DNA from: Myxococcota bacterium
Lineage (GTDB): Bacteria > Myxococcota_A > UBA796
NCBI GenBank assembly: GCA_029251165.1
Contig: JAQXDW010000103.1
Location: forward strand, 1 to 64,000
Direction of reading: 5' to 3'
Length of the DNA: 64,000 nt
A program made the position numbers and the translations under genes. Positions 9,080 to 18,495 of the stretch are shown piece by piece. Every line of letters starts with the position of its first letter. The first letter of the stretch is position 1. Under the pieces are notes generated by a model, which made no database searches, had not been told where the DNA came from, and saw nothing but the letters and a program-made list of their open reading frames with translations.

Positions 9080-12000
9080 ATTCGAACTGGTTTCTATACG
9101 GCCCTTTTCCATTTGAAGCGAGCGCAGTTGCGGGCAGTGCCCGGACCGCGCTGGCTCACATTGTCGAGCAGTTTCAGTCAAGGGAGCGGTGGGAGACCCT
9201 CCACTATCCCTCGAAGCAGCCTGATATTCCGGGTCGGACTGATGGGCGTAGACCTGGCTTGTACTTGGTTATGCGGGCGGAAGAAGAGGTTCCTCCTTTT
9301 CATCCGAGACGGACCAACCACCTGAAGCCGTTCACTCAGAAGCCGCAGTTAGCTGGCTTCTGGGTCGTCTTCAGCCACACCTACCTCGGGGAAGGCGTCG
9401 TCGGGCCGCCAGACAAGGAGCCGCCGTACGCGCAGGGGATTCTCGACGCCTGTACTGAAGAAGTCTGGTGGAAGAACATTGAAGTCTATCCTCGATTAGA
9501 GGGCTCCTGGAAGCCCTGTATGCTCTTCGAGTGGCCTTCTGAGTTGGCTTATCGGAGTACTCTGCCGCCTCCGGGGATCCCGCTGAGCCTCGATGAGATC
9601 GCCAACCCAGACGCTGAGGAGCGTCTGGGGGGAGACTGGCTTGAGCGCCTCGACGACGAGGTCATGCGAGAAGAGCGTCTCCAAGCCGAGGCCCTTCGTT
9701 CTGAGAGTCCCTGGCTCAACCTGCCGCAGTATCGCTCCCTGATCATGATAATTCAGGGCTTCCTCAACAAGCGCCGGGTCAGCCATGAGGGTGGCTTCCG
9801 GATGGTGCATCCTGAGTGGCTCTCCACAGGCTCTGTGTACGACAGCATTCCGTTCGAGACCTGGATGAACCAGCTCTTCAGCGACGATGCACCGGAGCGC
9901 ACCGAGCACGAGAGTCACTACTTGGGGCAGCCACTTGAGCTGCCCAATCGGGTCGGCTTTCCGGTCTCTGGATGGCTCACCCGCAACCTCACCGCCTGGC
10001 CGGTGATGCCTGTTGACATTCGACGTGGAACCCTCTCTCCGAGAGACATCGGCAGCAAGCTGGTCGCCCAGCTCAAGCAGGCCTCTGTCGTCACTGCCCT
10101 GGTCTTGCTGTTCCTGGTGGGGCTGTCGTGGGTGGTCTACATGTTGACCAAGCCCCCGGTCGTCGCGGTGATTGCACCCCCTCCACCGCCTCCAGAGCCT
10201 GCGATGTCGGTCTGCTCTGCGGACCACGCCAAGTTCATGGATGAATTCCGCTGTCAGATCGAGAGCTTCGTCTATGGTCCCGGGACCGATCAGCCGGTCT
10301 GTGGTGACAGCGGCTCCAAAGAGCTCGTTGCCTCCACCATGCTCGATCTCCAGGCGGAGTACTGTGGCCTCAAGGACCGTGAGATCGATGGCTGGGTCTG
10401 GCCCCGTGGGGCCGGTGCGGAAGACACCACCCACAACTTTGGGTATGTCGCAGCCACCAAGGCCTGCTTCAACGTCCTTGGCTACCCATACAACTACAAG
10501 CTCCCCACAGACTTCTCTCGAACAGCCAAGACCCAGCTCCCCGATCCCAACCTCTTCCTCAACCATCCAGACCTCTCCATCCGAGGTCTCCAGACGCTGA
10601 TCACCCAGCTTGATTCTGCCTGTGATGCCTACCGTGATCGCATGGAGTACGAAGTCGAGGGAGCGGTCTTCGCCACCCACGTCGGCACCCGTCAGGTCAG
10701 CGCTCGAAAGACGAACGAGGCCGCAGTCCTCCGTGAGCACCTCAGCGCCAAGGTCATGCGCGGCGTCAAGTCAGACCTCCGCCGATGCTTCTACGCCGGA
10801 CTCGAGGATGGCCACAGCTCTGCGGGGCGGCTCGGAGAGCTGTGTCGCTTTGATCAGGACGTCGATCAGCTCTCTGGTCGCAGTCCCAAGAACGACATCT
10901 TCGAGCAGCGTAAGATTTGGCAGGAACTCTATGGTGCCGGCGGCGTGCGTCAGGTTCAAGAAACCACCGGCGAGTACCGTCCGCTGGACAGCGTTGTCGA
11001 GCGGTATGACTTCTCTCGCTTTGGAAATCCGCTGCTCCCCAATCGACCGGCCCGCTCCGCTTCTCTCTGGCAGTGCCATGAGAAGCTGACCACATCAGGA
11101 GATGCGTTAGGGCGACTGCTGTATGTCCCGACGACCTGGAGTCTCAAGGTTCCAGTGCCCAACCGGTACCGGATCGAGGGAACAGGGGTGAAGACCCAGC
11201 TCGGCCTCGATGCCACCCTCCGCGCCTTTGCTGACGGCGGCAACCCAGCTGCCGGTGAGGCCGGACCGTGCTGGAAGGTGACCTCTCGGCGGCTCTCGAA
11301 GTACACTCCGGTGCATCCTCTCCTCATCGAGCCGGATCCCGCTGGGTGGCCGACCGACGAGCAGCAGATCTGCGGACAGGTCTGCGCGACCCGCTACAAG
11401 GTGGCACAGACCCTCTCAGAGTGGGTGACCCCTGCACGAGATCTCCAGATGTGCATCACCCAGGGCAACCCCGTCGCGACGGTTCACCAGCGCCACCTCG
11501 ATCGGGTCTCTGGGATCGACCCGAGCAGCGGGCAGGCCTCCGAGCAGTTTGCCGAGGCGCGTCGCAGGATGATCCTCGCTGTCGACAGCCTGAGCCGTGA
11601 GCCGGTGGACCAGACCGAGTCTGTCGCTTTCCGCACGGAGCGGGCGTCGCTGTTCCCCTCTGGAGCCGGCTTCGATACCCTTCGGATTCCCTGGAACTCT
11701 CGTCCCGAGCGCAGCCTGGACCAGGTCTCTCGGGCATACGCGACGGCTGTTCAGCGAAAGGACGAGACGGCCTGCGAGCGGATTGCCCTCAACGACGCGC
11801 TGTTTGTGCCCTCAGGCATCGCCACCAGCGGCGACATCTCCAGCATCTGTGCCGCCAACTACAGCCGGCTCACCACGACAGACAAGAACCTCTGCAGCCG
11901 ATACCGAGAGCTGGTACCCCGGTTTGAGGCCCTCAAGAACGAGTGTCGCCTTGCGGTTCGGCTCAACCTCGTCGATGAGGTCACCCGCTCACAGCTCGAT

Positions 12001-12579
12001 CAGTACCTCGATGCACGCATCCTGAAGGGCGAGAGCTGGGTTGTGCCGACTGAGGAGCAGGTCTGTGCCTTCAACCTCATCGCTCAGAACTACCTGCGCG
12101 ATGAGGAAGAGCGGTTCCTGCTCGGTGGCATCGCACCGCCGGCATGGGCAGGTGAGACGAGTCTGGGAAGCCGCATCGCGGGCGGTGGCTACGGTGCGAA
12201 AGAGTCTACTGGTGTGGTCTACAACTCCACCGACAACCTCAGCAGGGTTGGGCGCGCACACAGCCTGAACACCTGCAGCTATGTCGCCAGCCAGTGCTTC
12301 GCAGAGAAGCTCCTGGAGGTCACTCGCATGGACGATCTCAAGCCCTTCGACTGGAAAGAAGTCTGGAGTCGCCAGGTTGACGCGGAGATCTACAACATCG
12401 ATCTCGCGAAGTCGAACCGGCTGCGAGAAGCGTCGCCATGGTGTGGGTTGATTCAGCCATACACCAACCTCCAAGAAGGCGACATCGACTACCCTTGCGC
12501 GAAGGGTGTAGATGATGCGCTCCAGAGTGTCTCGCGCACCATCGACTACCTCGCTGCTCAGGCAGGAACCGAAGGATGA
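9076..12579 (+). CDS. Large bitopic inner-membrane protein with Cys-rich periplasmic domain, function unknown
   Basis: This 1167-residue protein has no domain I recognise. A soluble N-terminal part of about 335 residues, aromatic and Pro rich, with a basic stretch just before the membrane, is followed by a single membrane helix at about 338-357 (ALVLLFLVGLSWVVYML). A Pro run follows (APPPPPPEP), then an ~800-residue C-terminal part. That part carries over twenty Cys residues, while the N-terminal part has only two, which fits a cytoplasmic N terminus and a disulfide-bonded periplasmic C terminus. Start and stop overlap both neighbours by ATGA, so it is translationally coupled to the giant repeat protein and to the polytopic protein downstream. 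I infer an envelope-spanning scaffold, possibly anchoring the contractile machine suggested by the later genes. Confidence 0.8.
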   Translation: MNSNWFLYGPFPFEASAVAGSARTALAHIVEQFQSRERWETLHYPSKQPDIPGRTDGRRPGLYLVMRAEEEVPPFHPRRTNHLKPFTQKPQLAGFWVVFSHTYLGEGVVGPPDKEPPYAQGILDACTEEVWWKNIEVYPRLEGSWKPCMLFEWPSELAYRSTLPPPGIPLSLDEIANPDAEERLGGDWLERLDDEVMREERLQAEALRSESPWLNLPQYRSLIMIIQGFLNKRRVSHEGGFRMVHPEWLSTGSVYDSIPFETWMNQLFSDDAPERTEHESHYLGQPLELPNRVGFPVSGWLTRNLTAWPVMPVDIRRGTLSPRDIGSKLVAQLKQASVVTALVLLFLVGLSWVVYMLTKPPVVAVIAPPPPPPEPAMSVCSADHAKFMDEFRCQIESFVYGPGTDQPVCGDSGSKELVASTMLDLQAEYCGLKDREIDGWVWPRGAGAEDTTHNFGYVAATKACFNVLGYPYNYKLPTDFSRTAKTQLPDPNLFLNHPDLSIRGLQTLITQLDSACDAYRDRMEYEVEGAVFATHVGTRQVSARKTNEAAVLREHLSAKVMRGVKSDLRRCFYAGLEDGHSSAGRLGELCRFDQDVDQLSGRSPKNDIFEQRKIWQELYGAGGVRQVQETTGEYRPLDSVVERYDFSRFGNPLLPNRPARSASLWQCHEKLTTSGDALGRLLYVPTTWSLKVPVPNRYRIEGTGVKTQLGLDATLRAFADGGNPAAGEAGPCWKVTSRRLSKYTPVHPLLIEPDPAGWPTDEQQICGQVCATRYKVAQTLSEWVTPARDLQMCITQGNPVATVHQRHLDRVSGIDPSSGQASEQFAEARRRMILAVDSLSREPVDQTESVAFRTERASLFPSGAGFDTLRIPWNSRPERSLDQVSRAYATAVQRKDETACERIALNDALFVPSGIATSGDISSICAANYSRLTTTDKNLCSRYRELVPRFEALKNECRLAVRLNLVDEVTRSQLDQYLDARILKGESWVVPTEEQVCAFNLIAQNYLRDEEERFLLGGIAPPAWAGETSLGSRIAGGGYGAKESTGVVYNSTDNLSRVGRAHSLNTCSYVASQCFAEKLLEVTRMDDLKPFDWKEVWSRQVDAEIYNIDLAKSNRLREASPWCGLIQPYTNLQEGDIDYPCAKGVDDALQSVSRTIDYLAAQAGTEG

Positions 12580-14072
12580 AGTTCCTCGAGAAAATCCGGC
12601 GTCTTATCGTCCGTGCTGTTCGGGTCAACCTGGACCTCCTGGCGCTCTGGATCCTCCTGACCGCCCTCCAGCCATCGATCACGCCAGACAATCCGCTCGC
12701 CCGACATGATCTGGCGCCATGGACCATGGCCTGTCTCTCAGCGGTGGCGTTCCTCCGTGGCAAGATCCTCGGTCAGGGCCCCCACCGAATGCTCACGCTT
12801 CAGCACAGCGCCTTCGGCCGCTGGTGCCATCGTGCCGCGATGGTCCTCACACCGATCGCGCTGCTGTTCTGGTACGACACCGGTCGCTACCTGGACTCCT
12901 GGGAGAGTGCTGAGGCACTGATGAGCACTGCCATGACCTTCTCGGTCGTGATCGGCGTTGCCCTGGTCCTTGGGCGCAAGGAAGGGCGAACAGCCTGGAA
13001 CCCCCGCGGCATTCGAAGCGGTCTGCTCTGGGGCACCGGGGTCGTGTGCATTATCCTCGCGAGCCTCACCGTGGGCTACCTGGAGAACCTCCTTGAGGCG
13101 CTCCCGCTGGACCGGCCGATCCGTCGTGGGACCATCTTCCCGGGAGACATTCTCCTGCTCGGCATCGCCTTCCTTGGCGTCGGACTCATCACCGGACGTG
13201 CCAAGCATCTTCGCCAGCGGCTAGCTGCCGGTCTCAAGGATGGTTCTCCGTTCCGCCCCAAGATGTTCCCGTTCTTCTTCGCGAGCCTCGGCTCGGCTGT
13301 GGGTCTCTGGGGACTGTATTTCCTCCAGGACTTCTTCCGCATTGGCATCGGGCTGGACTTCGATGAGGCGTTCATCCCGGCTGCCTTTGTTGTGGCCTGG
13401 GCAGCAGTGGTCTGGCCACCGCGCACACCCATCGCGGTGACCTGTCTGCTCCATGAGGTCATGCCGACTGGTGGTGGTGATGCTCGGGTCGAGAAGACTG
13501 CAAACCCATTCGAGATGCCCCCGGAAGGTGCCCTGCGCCTCAACCCACTGAAAATTCGTCGGGTTCGGTCCATCCATCCCTGGCTTGTACCGGTCAAGGC
13601 CTCTCGGATCGACTACCTCGATGATCCCATCCGACCTTTGTGGAGCCGTCGCGAGCCACCGCTTCCGTACCACATCCTCGGACACGCAAATTTCGAGTCT
13701 GACACACTGACCAAGCAGGCCCAGTGGGATCGACTGACCATCCGCCTCAAGGGGCAAGATGACGCGTCCGGGACCCTCAAGGGCAGCGCACGCACGAAGC
13801 GGTTGGTGGTCCTTCGACCATACCTTCAGCCGGGTGAGTCGAGAAAGAGTCAGATTAAAACTTACATCTGGGATCGGACAGTGCCCGATGCTACTGTCCA
13901 AATCGTAGACGCAAACACCGAGACCCTCACCTTGACCGATGGCTGTGTCATTGTCTTGTCTACTGAGGGTGTCGCTCGGGCTTTTGAGCTTGAGATTGGT
14001 GCACCAGTCTATGAGCTCAACGAAGCCATCGGCTTCCGGCCGCCCCAGCTCGAAGACTATGTGAAGGTGTGA
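12576..14072 (+). CDS. Polytopic inner-membrane protein with soluble C-terminal domain
   Basis: The 498-residue product has about eight predicted membrane helices (around residues 18-36, 46-62, 86-102, 114-133, 148-169, 189-206, 229-251 and 266-281), followed by a soluble domain of about 215 residues. The N terminus is basic and amphipathic (MKFLEKIRRLIVRAVRVN). I do not recognise the family, and no transporter or enzyme motif stands out. It starts inside the stop of the preceding gene (ATGA), and the next gene starts at its stop (TGATG), so it probably acts with both products as part of the same envelope assembly. Confidence 0.8.
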   Translation: MKFLEKIRRLIVRAVRVNLDLLALWILLTALQPSITPDNPLARHDLAPWTMACLSAVAFLRGKILGQGPHRMLTLQHSAFGRWCHRAAMVLTPIALLFWYDTGRYLDSWESAEALMSTAMTFSVVIGVALVLGRKEGRTAWNPRGIRSGLLWGTGVVCIILASLTVGYLENLLEALPLDRPIRRGTIFPGDILLLGIAFLGVGLITGRAKHLRQRLAAGLKDGSPFRPKMFPFFFASLGSAVGLWGLYFLQDFFRIGIGLDFDEAFIPAAFVVAWAAVVWPPRTPIAVTCLLHEVMPTGGGDARVEKTANPFEMPPEGALRLNPLKIRRVRSIHPWLVPVKASRIDYLDDPIRPLWSRREPPLPYHILGHANFESDTLTKQAQWDRLTIRLKGQDDASGTLKGSARTKRLVVLRPYLQPGESRKSQIKTYIWDRTVPDATVQIVDANTETLTLTDGCVIVLSTEGVARAFELEIGAPVYELNEAIGFRPPQLEDYVKV

Positions 14073-16087
14073 TGATGCGCGGTTTGAGCCTTATGGCCCA
14101 CCTCGGTGTGCTCGGAGCACTTCTCGGCTGCGGTGACGCTGTCGATCCCGAGTATCGTCTGGTCGGCGTCTACGACTCATCATCTGTTGTTGGGCTCGAC
14201 CCCGAACTTCCCCGAGACTTTCTCTGGCGTTCTGCCAAGGGGATGGACGACTCCTGTGGTCCCGCGAAGGGGGCTGACGGCATCGGTCTCTACGATGCCG
14301 ATCTGATCGCCAACCGGATGTCTCCGACGCTGGCCATCGTCCTTGAGCACAACCTCGAGATCGATGAGTACCTTGCCCAGAAGAAGAAGAAGTCCAAGAT
14401 GCGTGCCCGAGCGGCGCTGGGGACGTCCTTCGCTCCGGACAATTGGGAGAAGGAATGGAACATCAAGGAGAGCAAGAACCGCCGTCGAGATGCGGTCACA
14501 CCCTCTGATGTTGTCATCGCGCTGGGCATCGGTGAGGCCGAGTATCTGCTCTCGCCCGCGGTCATGCCTAGGCATATTGCGGTTCGAATCGACGGTGATG
14601 ACTCCAACATCCGCTACCAGCAGCTCGTTCGGACCCAGTTTGAGGTCGAGCTCTGCATGGAGCACAAGGTCGGTCGTGGCTGGATTGGAAACGACGGCAA
14701 GCGACTCCGGCAGGCGTTCCTGCTCGACAAGCCCGAGGGCGATGGCAACGACCGCCGCTACTTCGGCGGTCAGCGTGATCCGGTCCCTTCACTCCTCGGT
14801 CCCCCCGATGCCTGCCTGAGGGTCTCCGACTCTCTCCAGACTGCGACCTCTGTCTCTGGTGGAAAGGGTGAGGGCGCGATGGGGCTCGTTCCTGCAGATG
14901 TCTGGGGCGCTTCTCTCCGCGACTGCTCTGCGTTTGAAGGCAAGGGACAGCGGGTGCTGCAGCCCTCCAAGACCGTGCCGCTGAAGGTCAGCGATGTTGG
15001 CGATCCCCAGGGGCGAGATCGGGACATCTACTGGTCAGATCTCGTTGTTGAGGTCGGCTCTGGTGAGCGCGATGAGGACATCAACATCACCGTCACCTAC
15101 GAGAACAAGTGGCTCGGAGATCGTTGGAATTCTAAGGTCCTCGAGGACCGGCCGCTCTTCCCGACGTCTACAGATCTCGCGGAGGAGATGGTAGCAGCGG
15201 GGCTCTCTGTTCAGGAGAGTGGGACAGTCGACAAGAAGGAGGGAATGCGCGATCTGATGGCCGGAATTCCTCACATCTTCCCGACCATCGGTCCCCGCTA
15301 TGACCCCGACCGCTATGTCGTGCTGATGGTGCCCAACTGGCAGATCACCGAGGGGCTCCGACGACTGTTCGACCGGCAGTGTGAGGATGCAGAGAATCGC
15401 TGTATCTGTACGGTCACTGAGCAGGATGGCGCCTTCACATGTCTCAATGACTATGGAGATGAGTGTCAGCTCAGCGAAGAGGCCGAGGCGGAGTGTGCCG
15501 CACAGCTTGATCTGGACAACCCGATGCCCTCTGGTGGCCTCGGGATCCAAGATGGCGTCGGCTGGGTCTTGGAGAACCCAAGCTTGCTCTACGTTCTCGT
15601 GGACTCTCTTCAGGAGAAGGCTCCTCCTCCAGTCAATGTCTTCGATCGCCTCGCTGCGGAGGCAGATGACTGGTGGGTTGAATTTAAGAAGGGGCTCCCC
15701 GCATTCCTCGGCGGCGGGAATGAGAGTGAGGGAGATGAAAAACTCAACCTCGCCATCGTCACCCAGGGCGGCCCTCTCGGGATGCAGGACTGGGGCTACA
15801 CGGTTGGTCAGAAGGTTGGCCGCAGCTCCATCACGCTGCCCATCTCTGAGTCTCCGACCTGGAGTCACACCCGCGAGGCACAGCGCGCCCGTCAGCACAG
15901 CGCGTTCCTGTTTGCCTTTGGGACGCTGCTTGGTTTCCTCGTCCTCGGAGTGCGCCGCATCTCCGATCTTTGGACTCGGACACCCGATGAGCGTGCATAC
16001 TACTGGCCGGGTCGCCAGTCGCAGAAGGAGCAGGAAGAGGTCGATCCTGAGGGGGTTGAGGCCAGCGCAGAAGGCAACGAAGGGTAG
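14072..16087 (+). CDS. Lipoprotein with an additional C-terminal membrane helix, function unknown
   Basis: The start is set at the ATG overlapping the upstream stop (TGATG); a GTG three bases earlier is also possible. The N terminus has a lipoprotein signal ending in LLGC, with the lipidated Cys near residue 20. A second hydrophobic helix lies close to the C terminus (FLFAFGTLLGFLVLGV), followed by a ~45-residue acidic tail. Having both a lipid anchor and a C-terminal membrane helix is unusual: it would pin both ends of a ~590-residue periplasmic body to membrane. The body has a few Cys residues (a cluster near residues 440-475) and no family I can name. It is probably another structural subunit of the operon-encoded envelope complex. 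Confidence 0.75.
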   Translation: MMRGLSLMAHLGVLGALLGCGDAVDPEYRLVGVYDSSSVVGLDPELPRDFLWRSAKGMDDSCGPAKGADGIGLYDADLIANRMSPTLAIVLEHNLEIDEYLAQKKKKSKMRARAALGTSFAPDNWEKEWNIKESKNRRRDAVTPSDVVIALGIGEAEYLLSPAVMPRHIAVRIDGDDSNIRYQQLVRTQFEVELCMEHKVGRGWIGNDGKRLRQAFLLDKPEGDGNDRRYFGGQRDPVPSLLGPPDACLRVSDSLQTATSVSGGKGEGAMGLVPADVWGASLRDCSAFEGKGQRVLQPSKTVPLKVSDVGDPQGRDRDIYWSDLVVEVGSGERDEDINITVTYENKWLGDRWNSKVLEDRPLFPTSTDLAEEMVAAGLSVQESGTVDKKEGMRDLMAGIPHIFPTIGPRYDPDRYVVLMVPNWQITEGLRRLFDRQCEDAENRCICTVTEQDGAFTCLNDYGDECQLSEEAEAECAAQLDLDNPMPSGGLGIQDGVGWVLENPSLLYVLVDSLQEKAPPPVNVFDRLAAEADDWWVEFKKGLPAFLGGGNESEGDEKLNLAIVTQGGPLGMQDWGYTVGQKVGRSSITLPISESPTWSHTREAQRARQHSAFLFAFGTLLGFLVLGVRRISDLWTRTPDERAYYWPGRQSQKEQEEVDPEGVEASAEGNEG

Positions 16088-16096
16088 GGGTGAGCC

Positions 16097-16261
16097 ATGG
16101 CTGACGAGGAACGCAACACGACGAGATCGAACGATGAGCTTCGCTCAGCGCTCGCTCGCCTTCAGGGCTCCAGCCGTGAGAATCTCCTCAATGCACTGGC
16201 GCAGTACCTTGCCGATGAAGAACGCCGTCGGGAATTTCTCGAAAAAATTCGGTCCATTTAA
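16097..16261 (+). CDS. 54-residue helical protein, function unknown
   Basis: A short gene between two larger operon members begins at an ATG preceded by a purine-rich GGGTAGGGGTGAG stretch and ends in TAA. The product is highly charged and looks fully helical (ends RRREFLEKIRSI). It lacks a signal peptide or membrane helix, so it should be cytoplasmic. Its C-terminal ~40 residues resemble by eye the extreme C terminus of the next gene's product (both have E-[IL]-x-x-x-L-x-x-L, then Leu-rich helix, then an R-R repeat ending in Arg-x-Ile). The fit to the operon spacing supports it as real. Confidence 0.6.
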   Translation: MADEERNTTRSNDELRSALARLQGSSRENLLNALAQYLADEERRREFLEKIRSI

Positions 16262-16281
16262 AGAGGTCAAGTCTCTAATCT

Positions 16282-18495
16282 ATGAAGAAAGCGGGCGTAC
16301 CGGCATTGCTCTGGCGCTCGCCTGGCCTCCTCCAACCGCGGACAGTGCTCCGCCCACTGGACTGGCTGGGCGCGGGGCCTTCTTGGGCTTCGAACCTGTC
16401 GTGGAGCGGCCGGCGCGGCCCCCATCCCCTGAATGCGTCAGTGGTTTGGTTGTACGAGGCGTTCAAGCTTCTCGGCGCAGGGTCAAGCCTGGAGATGGCG
16501 ACCTATCAGGAGCACCGCGCCCACACACCGCACCGGGCCAGCACAGCCCGTCGCGGCTGGATTACCGAGCGTGCACCGCGGGCTCCTCGGCTCGGCGCTG
16601 AGACGACCCTGCTGACCGAGGCGAGAAATCGACGCGCTCAGCCCAACGCGTCTCCGACGCAGCCCCTCACGGCTGCCCCCAGACGTCGCATCACTCCGGC
16701 TCCGGAGGTGGACTGGACGGCGCCCCCCCGGCGTAAGGTCAAGCGCAATCCGGTCGTAGAGCCAGTGTCTCGACCGGTGATCCGCTGGAGCGAGCCCGAG
16801 GTCATCGCGGCAAAGTCACCGGGCTTCTCTCGCACACCAACGACCGGCGAGCGCACGGTTCCGCAGTCCCCGCCCTGGGGGGCGCCGGAGCTCGTCACCG
16901 CCTCACCAACCACCGCCAAGCCCGATGCTGTCGAGTCTCGCGCGCCCAGTCCGCAGCAGACAGCATCCACCCCGCGCCCAACGACCGCGCGTCGAACCTC
17001 ACAGCCGAGCCTCCAGCCGCGACAGGCGAGGGGAAGCCAGCCAAAGACCACCGGCACCACGCCCCGCTCTGAGCGCGCACAGGGAGCCTCTCAGCCGAGC
17101 CTCCAGCCGCGTCAGCCGGTGCGTGTTGAGGGGCGTCGGAAGCTGCGAAGCCTCTCCTGGCAGCGACCGGACACGCCCCTTCGGCTGCCGCTCGCTGCGC
17201 CATCTACAGAGCCCGTTGCGGCTCCTGGTCGTGCGAAGTCGGTCGATGCTGCGGGTGAGTCTCCCGAGCGAGCGCGCCGAGCGCGTACGGTATCCCGCGA
17301 CAGCACGGGGCGTCCGCAGGTACCGACCATTCGCTGGAGTGAGCCCGTCGTCATCTCTGCAAAGGCGAAGAACTTTGAGGCACCAGCAGCTCACACTGGA
17401 TCACAGCCCAAGACCACGGCTTCCAAGACCACCGCTTCCAGGACCACCCAGGCTGCCGCGAAGCGCTCGACAACCGCACGACGCACCGATCCCACGCGGG
17501 CTCGACGGACGCTAAGAAAGCTCTCTTGGCAGCGACCGGACACGCCACTGCGCCTTCCTTCGCCCCCTCAGATCGAGGCTCTCGCGCCAGGAACGGCACC
17601 CCGACAGTCCGCTGAAGGCACAACGACTCAGCGCCTCCCTGCCGTGAGATGGGATGATCCAACTGTGGATGTCCGTCAGCCTCGAAAGACGACCGCTGTG
17701 TCCTCGACCCCTGAGCTGGTGACGGCGTCGCCGCCAGCTTCCGAGCGTGTTCGCCCTGTAGAGGGGGCTCGTCGTCGCCTCTCCGCCCCCCGTCCTCAGC
17801 TTCATCGCGCGGCCCTCCGCGGCACGGAAGAGCGCCAGGTCCTCAAGGCCCGACAGGCAAGCACGGCCGCTCCGGCTGTGGTCGAAGAGGTCCTCCTCGC
17901 TGATGCTCCTCCAGCACCTCAGCGTTCTCGAATTCCACAGGCACGAGCCCGCCGTCGTCCTGGACTCCGCTCTCCGAGCCGAGCACGGATTGTCCCGGGC
18001 AGGACACCAGATGTCACAACGCTTGGCCTCCCCAGCACTGCTCCGACCTCTGATGTAGAACCTGCATTCTTGATTACCCCGAGACGCGAGCCGGGTGCTC
18101 CCGCGCGGGCACCCTCCCCACCACCCAACCAAAGCGCGAAGAAGACAACCCCGAAGGCGGCTGCGAAGCCGCCTCGGGAGAAGAAAACCCTGGCATCATG
18201 GCAGGCTCCGCAGGCCGACCCTGAGCAGCCTTCTTCATCCTCTCAGGTCTGGCGGGCTCCCGAGCCCATGAAGAAGCCAGCCAAGCCGAAGACGAAGGTC
18301 GTCCGCAAGGAGCCTGGGAAACGAGTCCGTCGGCAGGATGTAGAGCCAGCGATCTTTGAGGAGCTCACCGAGCAGGAGATCCTCGTCGTCCTGGAGGCGC
18401 TCTCTACGCAGAGCACCGAAGCCCGCCAGCTACTTAATGATGTCCTCCGTCGTATTGACGACCTTCGCCGCTTTGATACGCTCAGGCAGATCTGA
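16282..18495 (+). CDS. Arg/Pro/Thr-rich disordered protein with repeated W-x-x-P motifs
   Basis: The 737-residue product is strongly basic and low complexity, with no recognised enzyme domain. After residue ~100 it carries at least nine W-x-x-P motifs, several in longer near-copies: IRWSEPEVIAAK and IRWSEPVVISAK, SLSWQRPDTPLRLP and KLSWQRPDTPLRLP, plus WTAP, WGAP, WDDP, WQAP and WRAP. Two copies of SQPSLQPRQ and of PELVTASP are also present. The last ~45 residues are helical and unlike the rest. No signal peptide is seen. The start at 16282 is the first ATG after the small gene; an alternative ATG at 16495 directly follows a GGAG. I infer a multivalent cytoplasmic adaptor. The basic charge contrasts sharply with the acidic giant protein of the same operon. 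Confidence 0.75.
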   Translation: MKKAGVPALLWRSPGLLQPRTVLRPLDWLGAGPSWASNLSWSGRRGPHPLNASVVWLYEAFKLLGAGSSLEMATYQEHRAHTPHRASTARRGWITERAPRAPRLGAETTLLTEARNRRAQPNASPTQPLTAAPRRRITPAPEVDWTAPPRRKVKRNPVVEPVSRPVIRWSEPEVIAAKSPGFSRTPTTGERTVPQSPPWGAPELVTASPTTAKPDAVESRAPSPQQTASTPRPTTARRTSQPSLQPRQARGSQPKTTGTTPRSERAQGASQPSLQPRQPVRVEGRRKLRSLSWQRPDTPLRLPLAAPSTEPVAAPGRAKSVDAAGESPERARRARTVSRDSTGRPQVPTIRWSEPVVISAKAKNFEAPAAHTGSQPKTTASKTTASRTTQAAAKRSTTARRTDPTRARRTLRKLSWQRPDTPLRLPSPPQIEALAPGTAPRQSAEGTTTQRLPAVRWDDPTVDVRQPRKTTAVSSTPELVTASPPASERVRPVEGARRRLSAPRPQLHRAALRGTEERQVLKARQASTAAPAVVEEVLLADAPPAPQRSRIPQARARRRPGLRSPSRARIVPGRTPDVTTLGLPSTAPTSDVEPAFLITPRREPGAPARAPSPPPNQSAKKTTPKAAAKPPREKKTLASWQAPQADPEQPSSSSQVWRAPEPMKKPAKPKTKVVRKEPGKRVRRQDVEPAIFEELTEQEILVVLEALSTQSTEARQLLNDVLRRIDDLRRFDTLRQI
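16780..17740 (+). repeat. Imperfect repeat blocks in the Arg/Pro-rich gene
   Basis: Paired blocks recur in different orders: the IRWSEP block at about 16780 and 17329, the WQRPDTPLRLP block at about 17132 and 17504, the SQPSLQPRQ block at 16999 and 17091, and PELVTASP at about 16888 and 17713. The WQRPDTP and SQPSLQPRQ pairs are also nearly identical in DNA, which suggests internal duplication. Confidence 0.7.

Noticed and set aside
9496..10740. 414-codon frame on the - strand inside the bitopic protein gene
   Set aside because: Wholly inside a strongly supported coding gene, with no ribosome site or recognisable domain.
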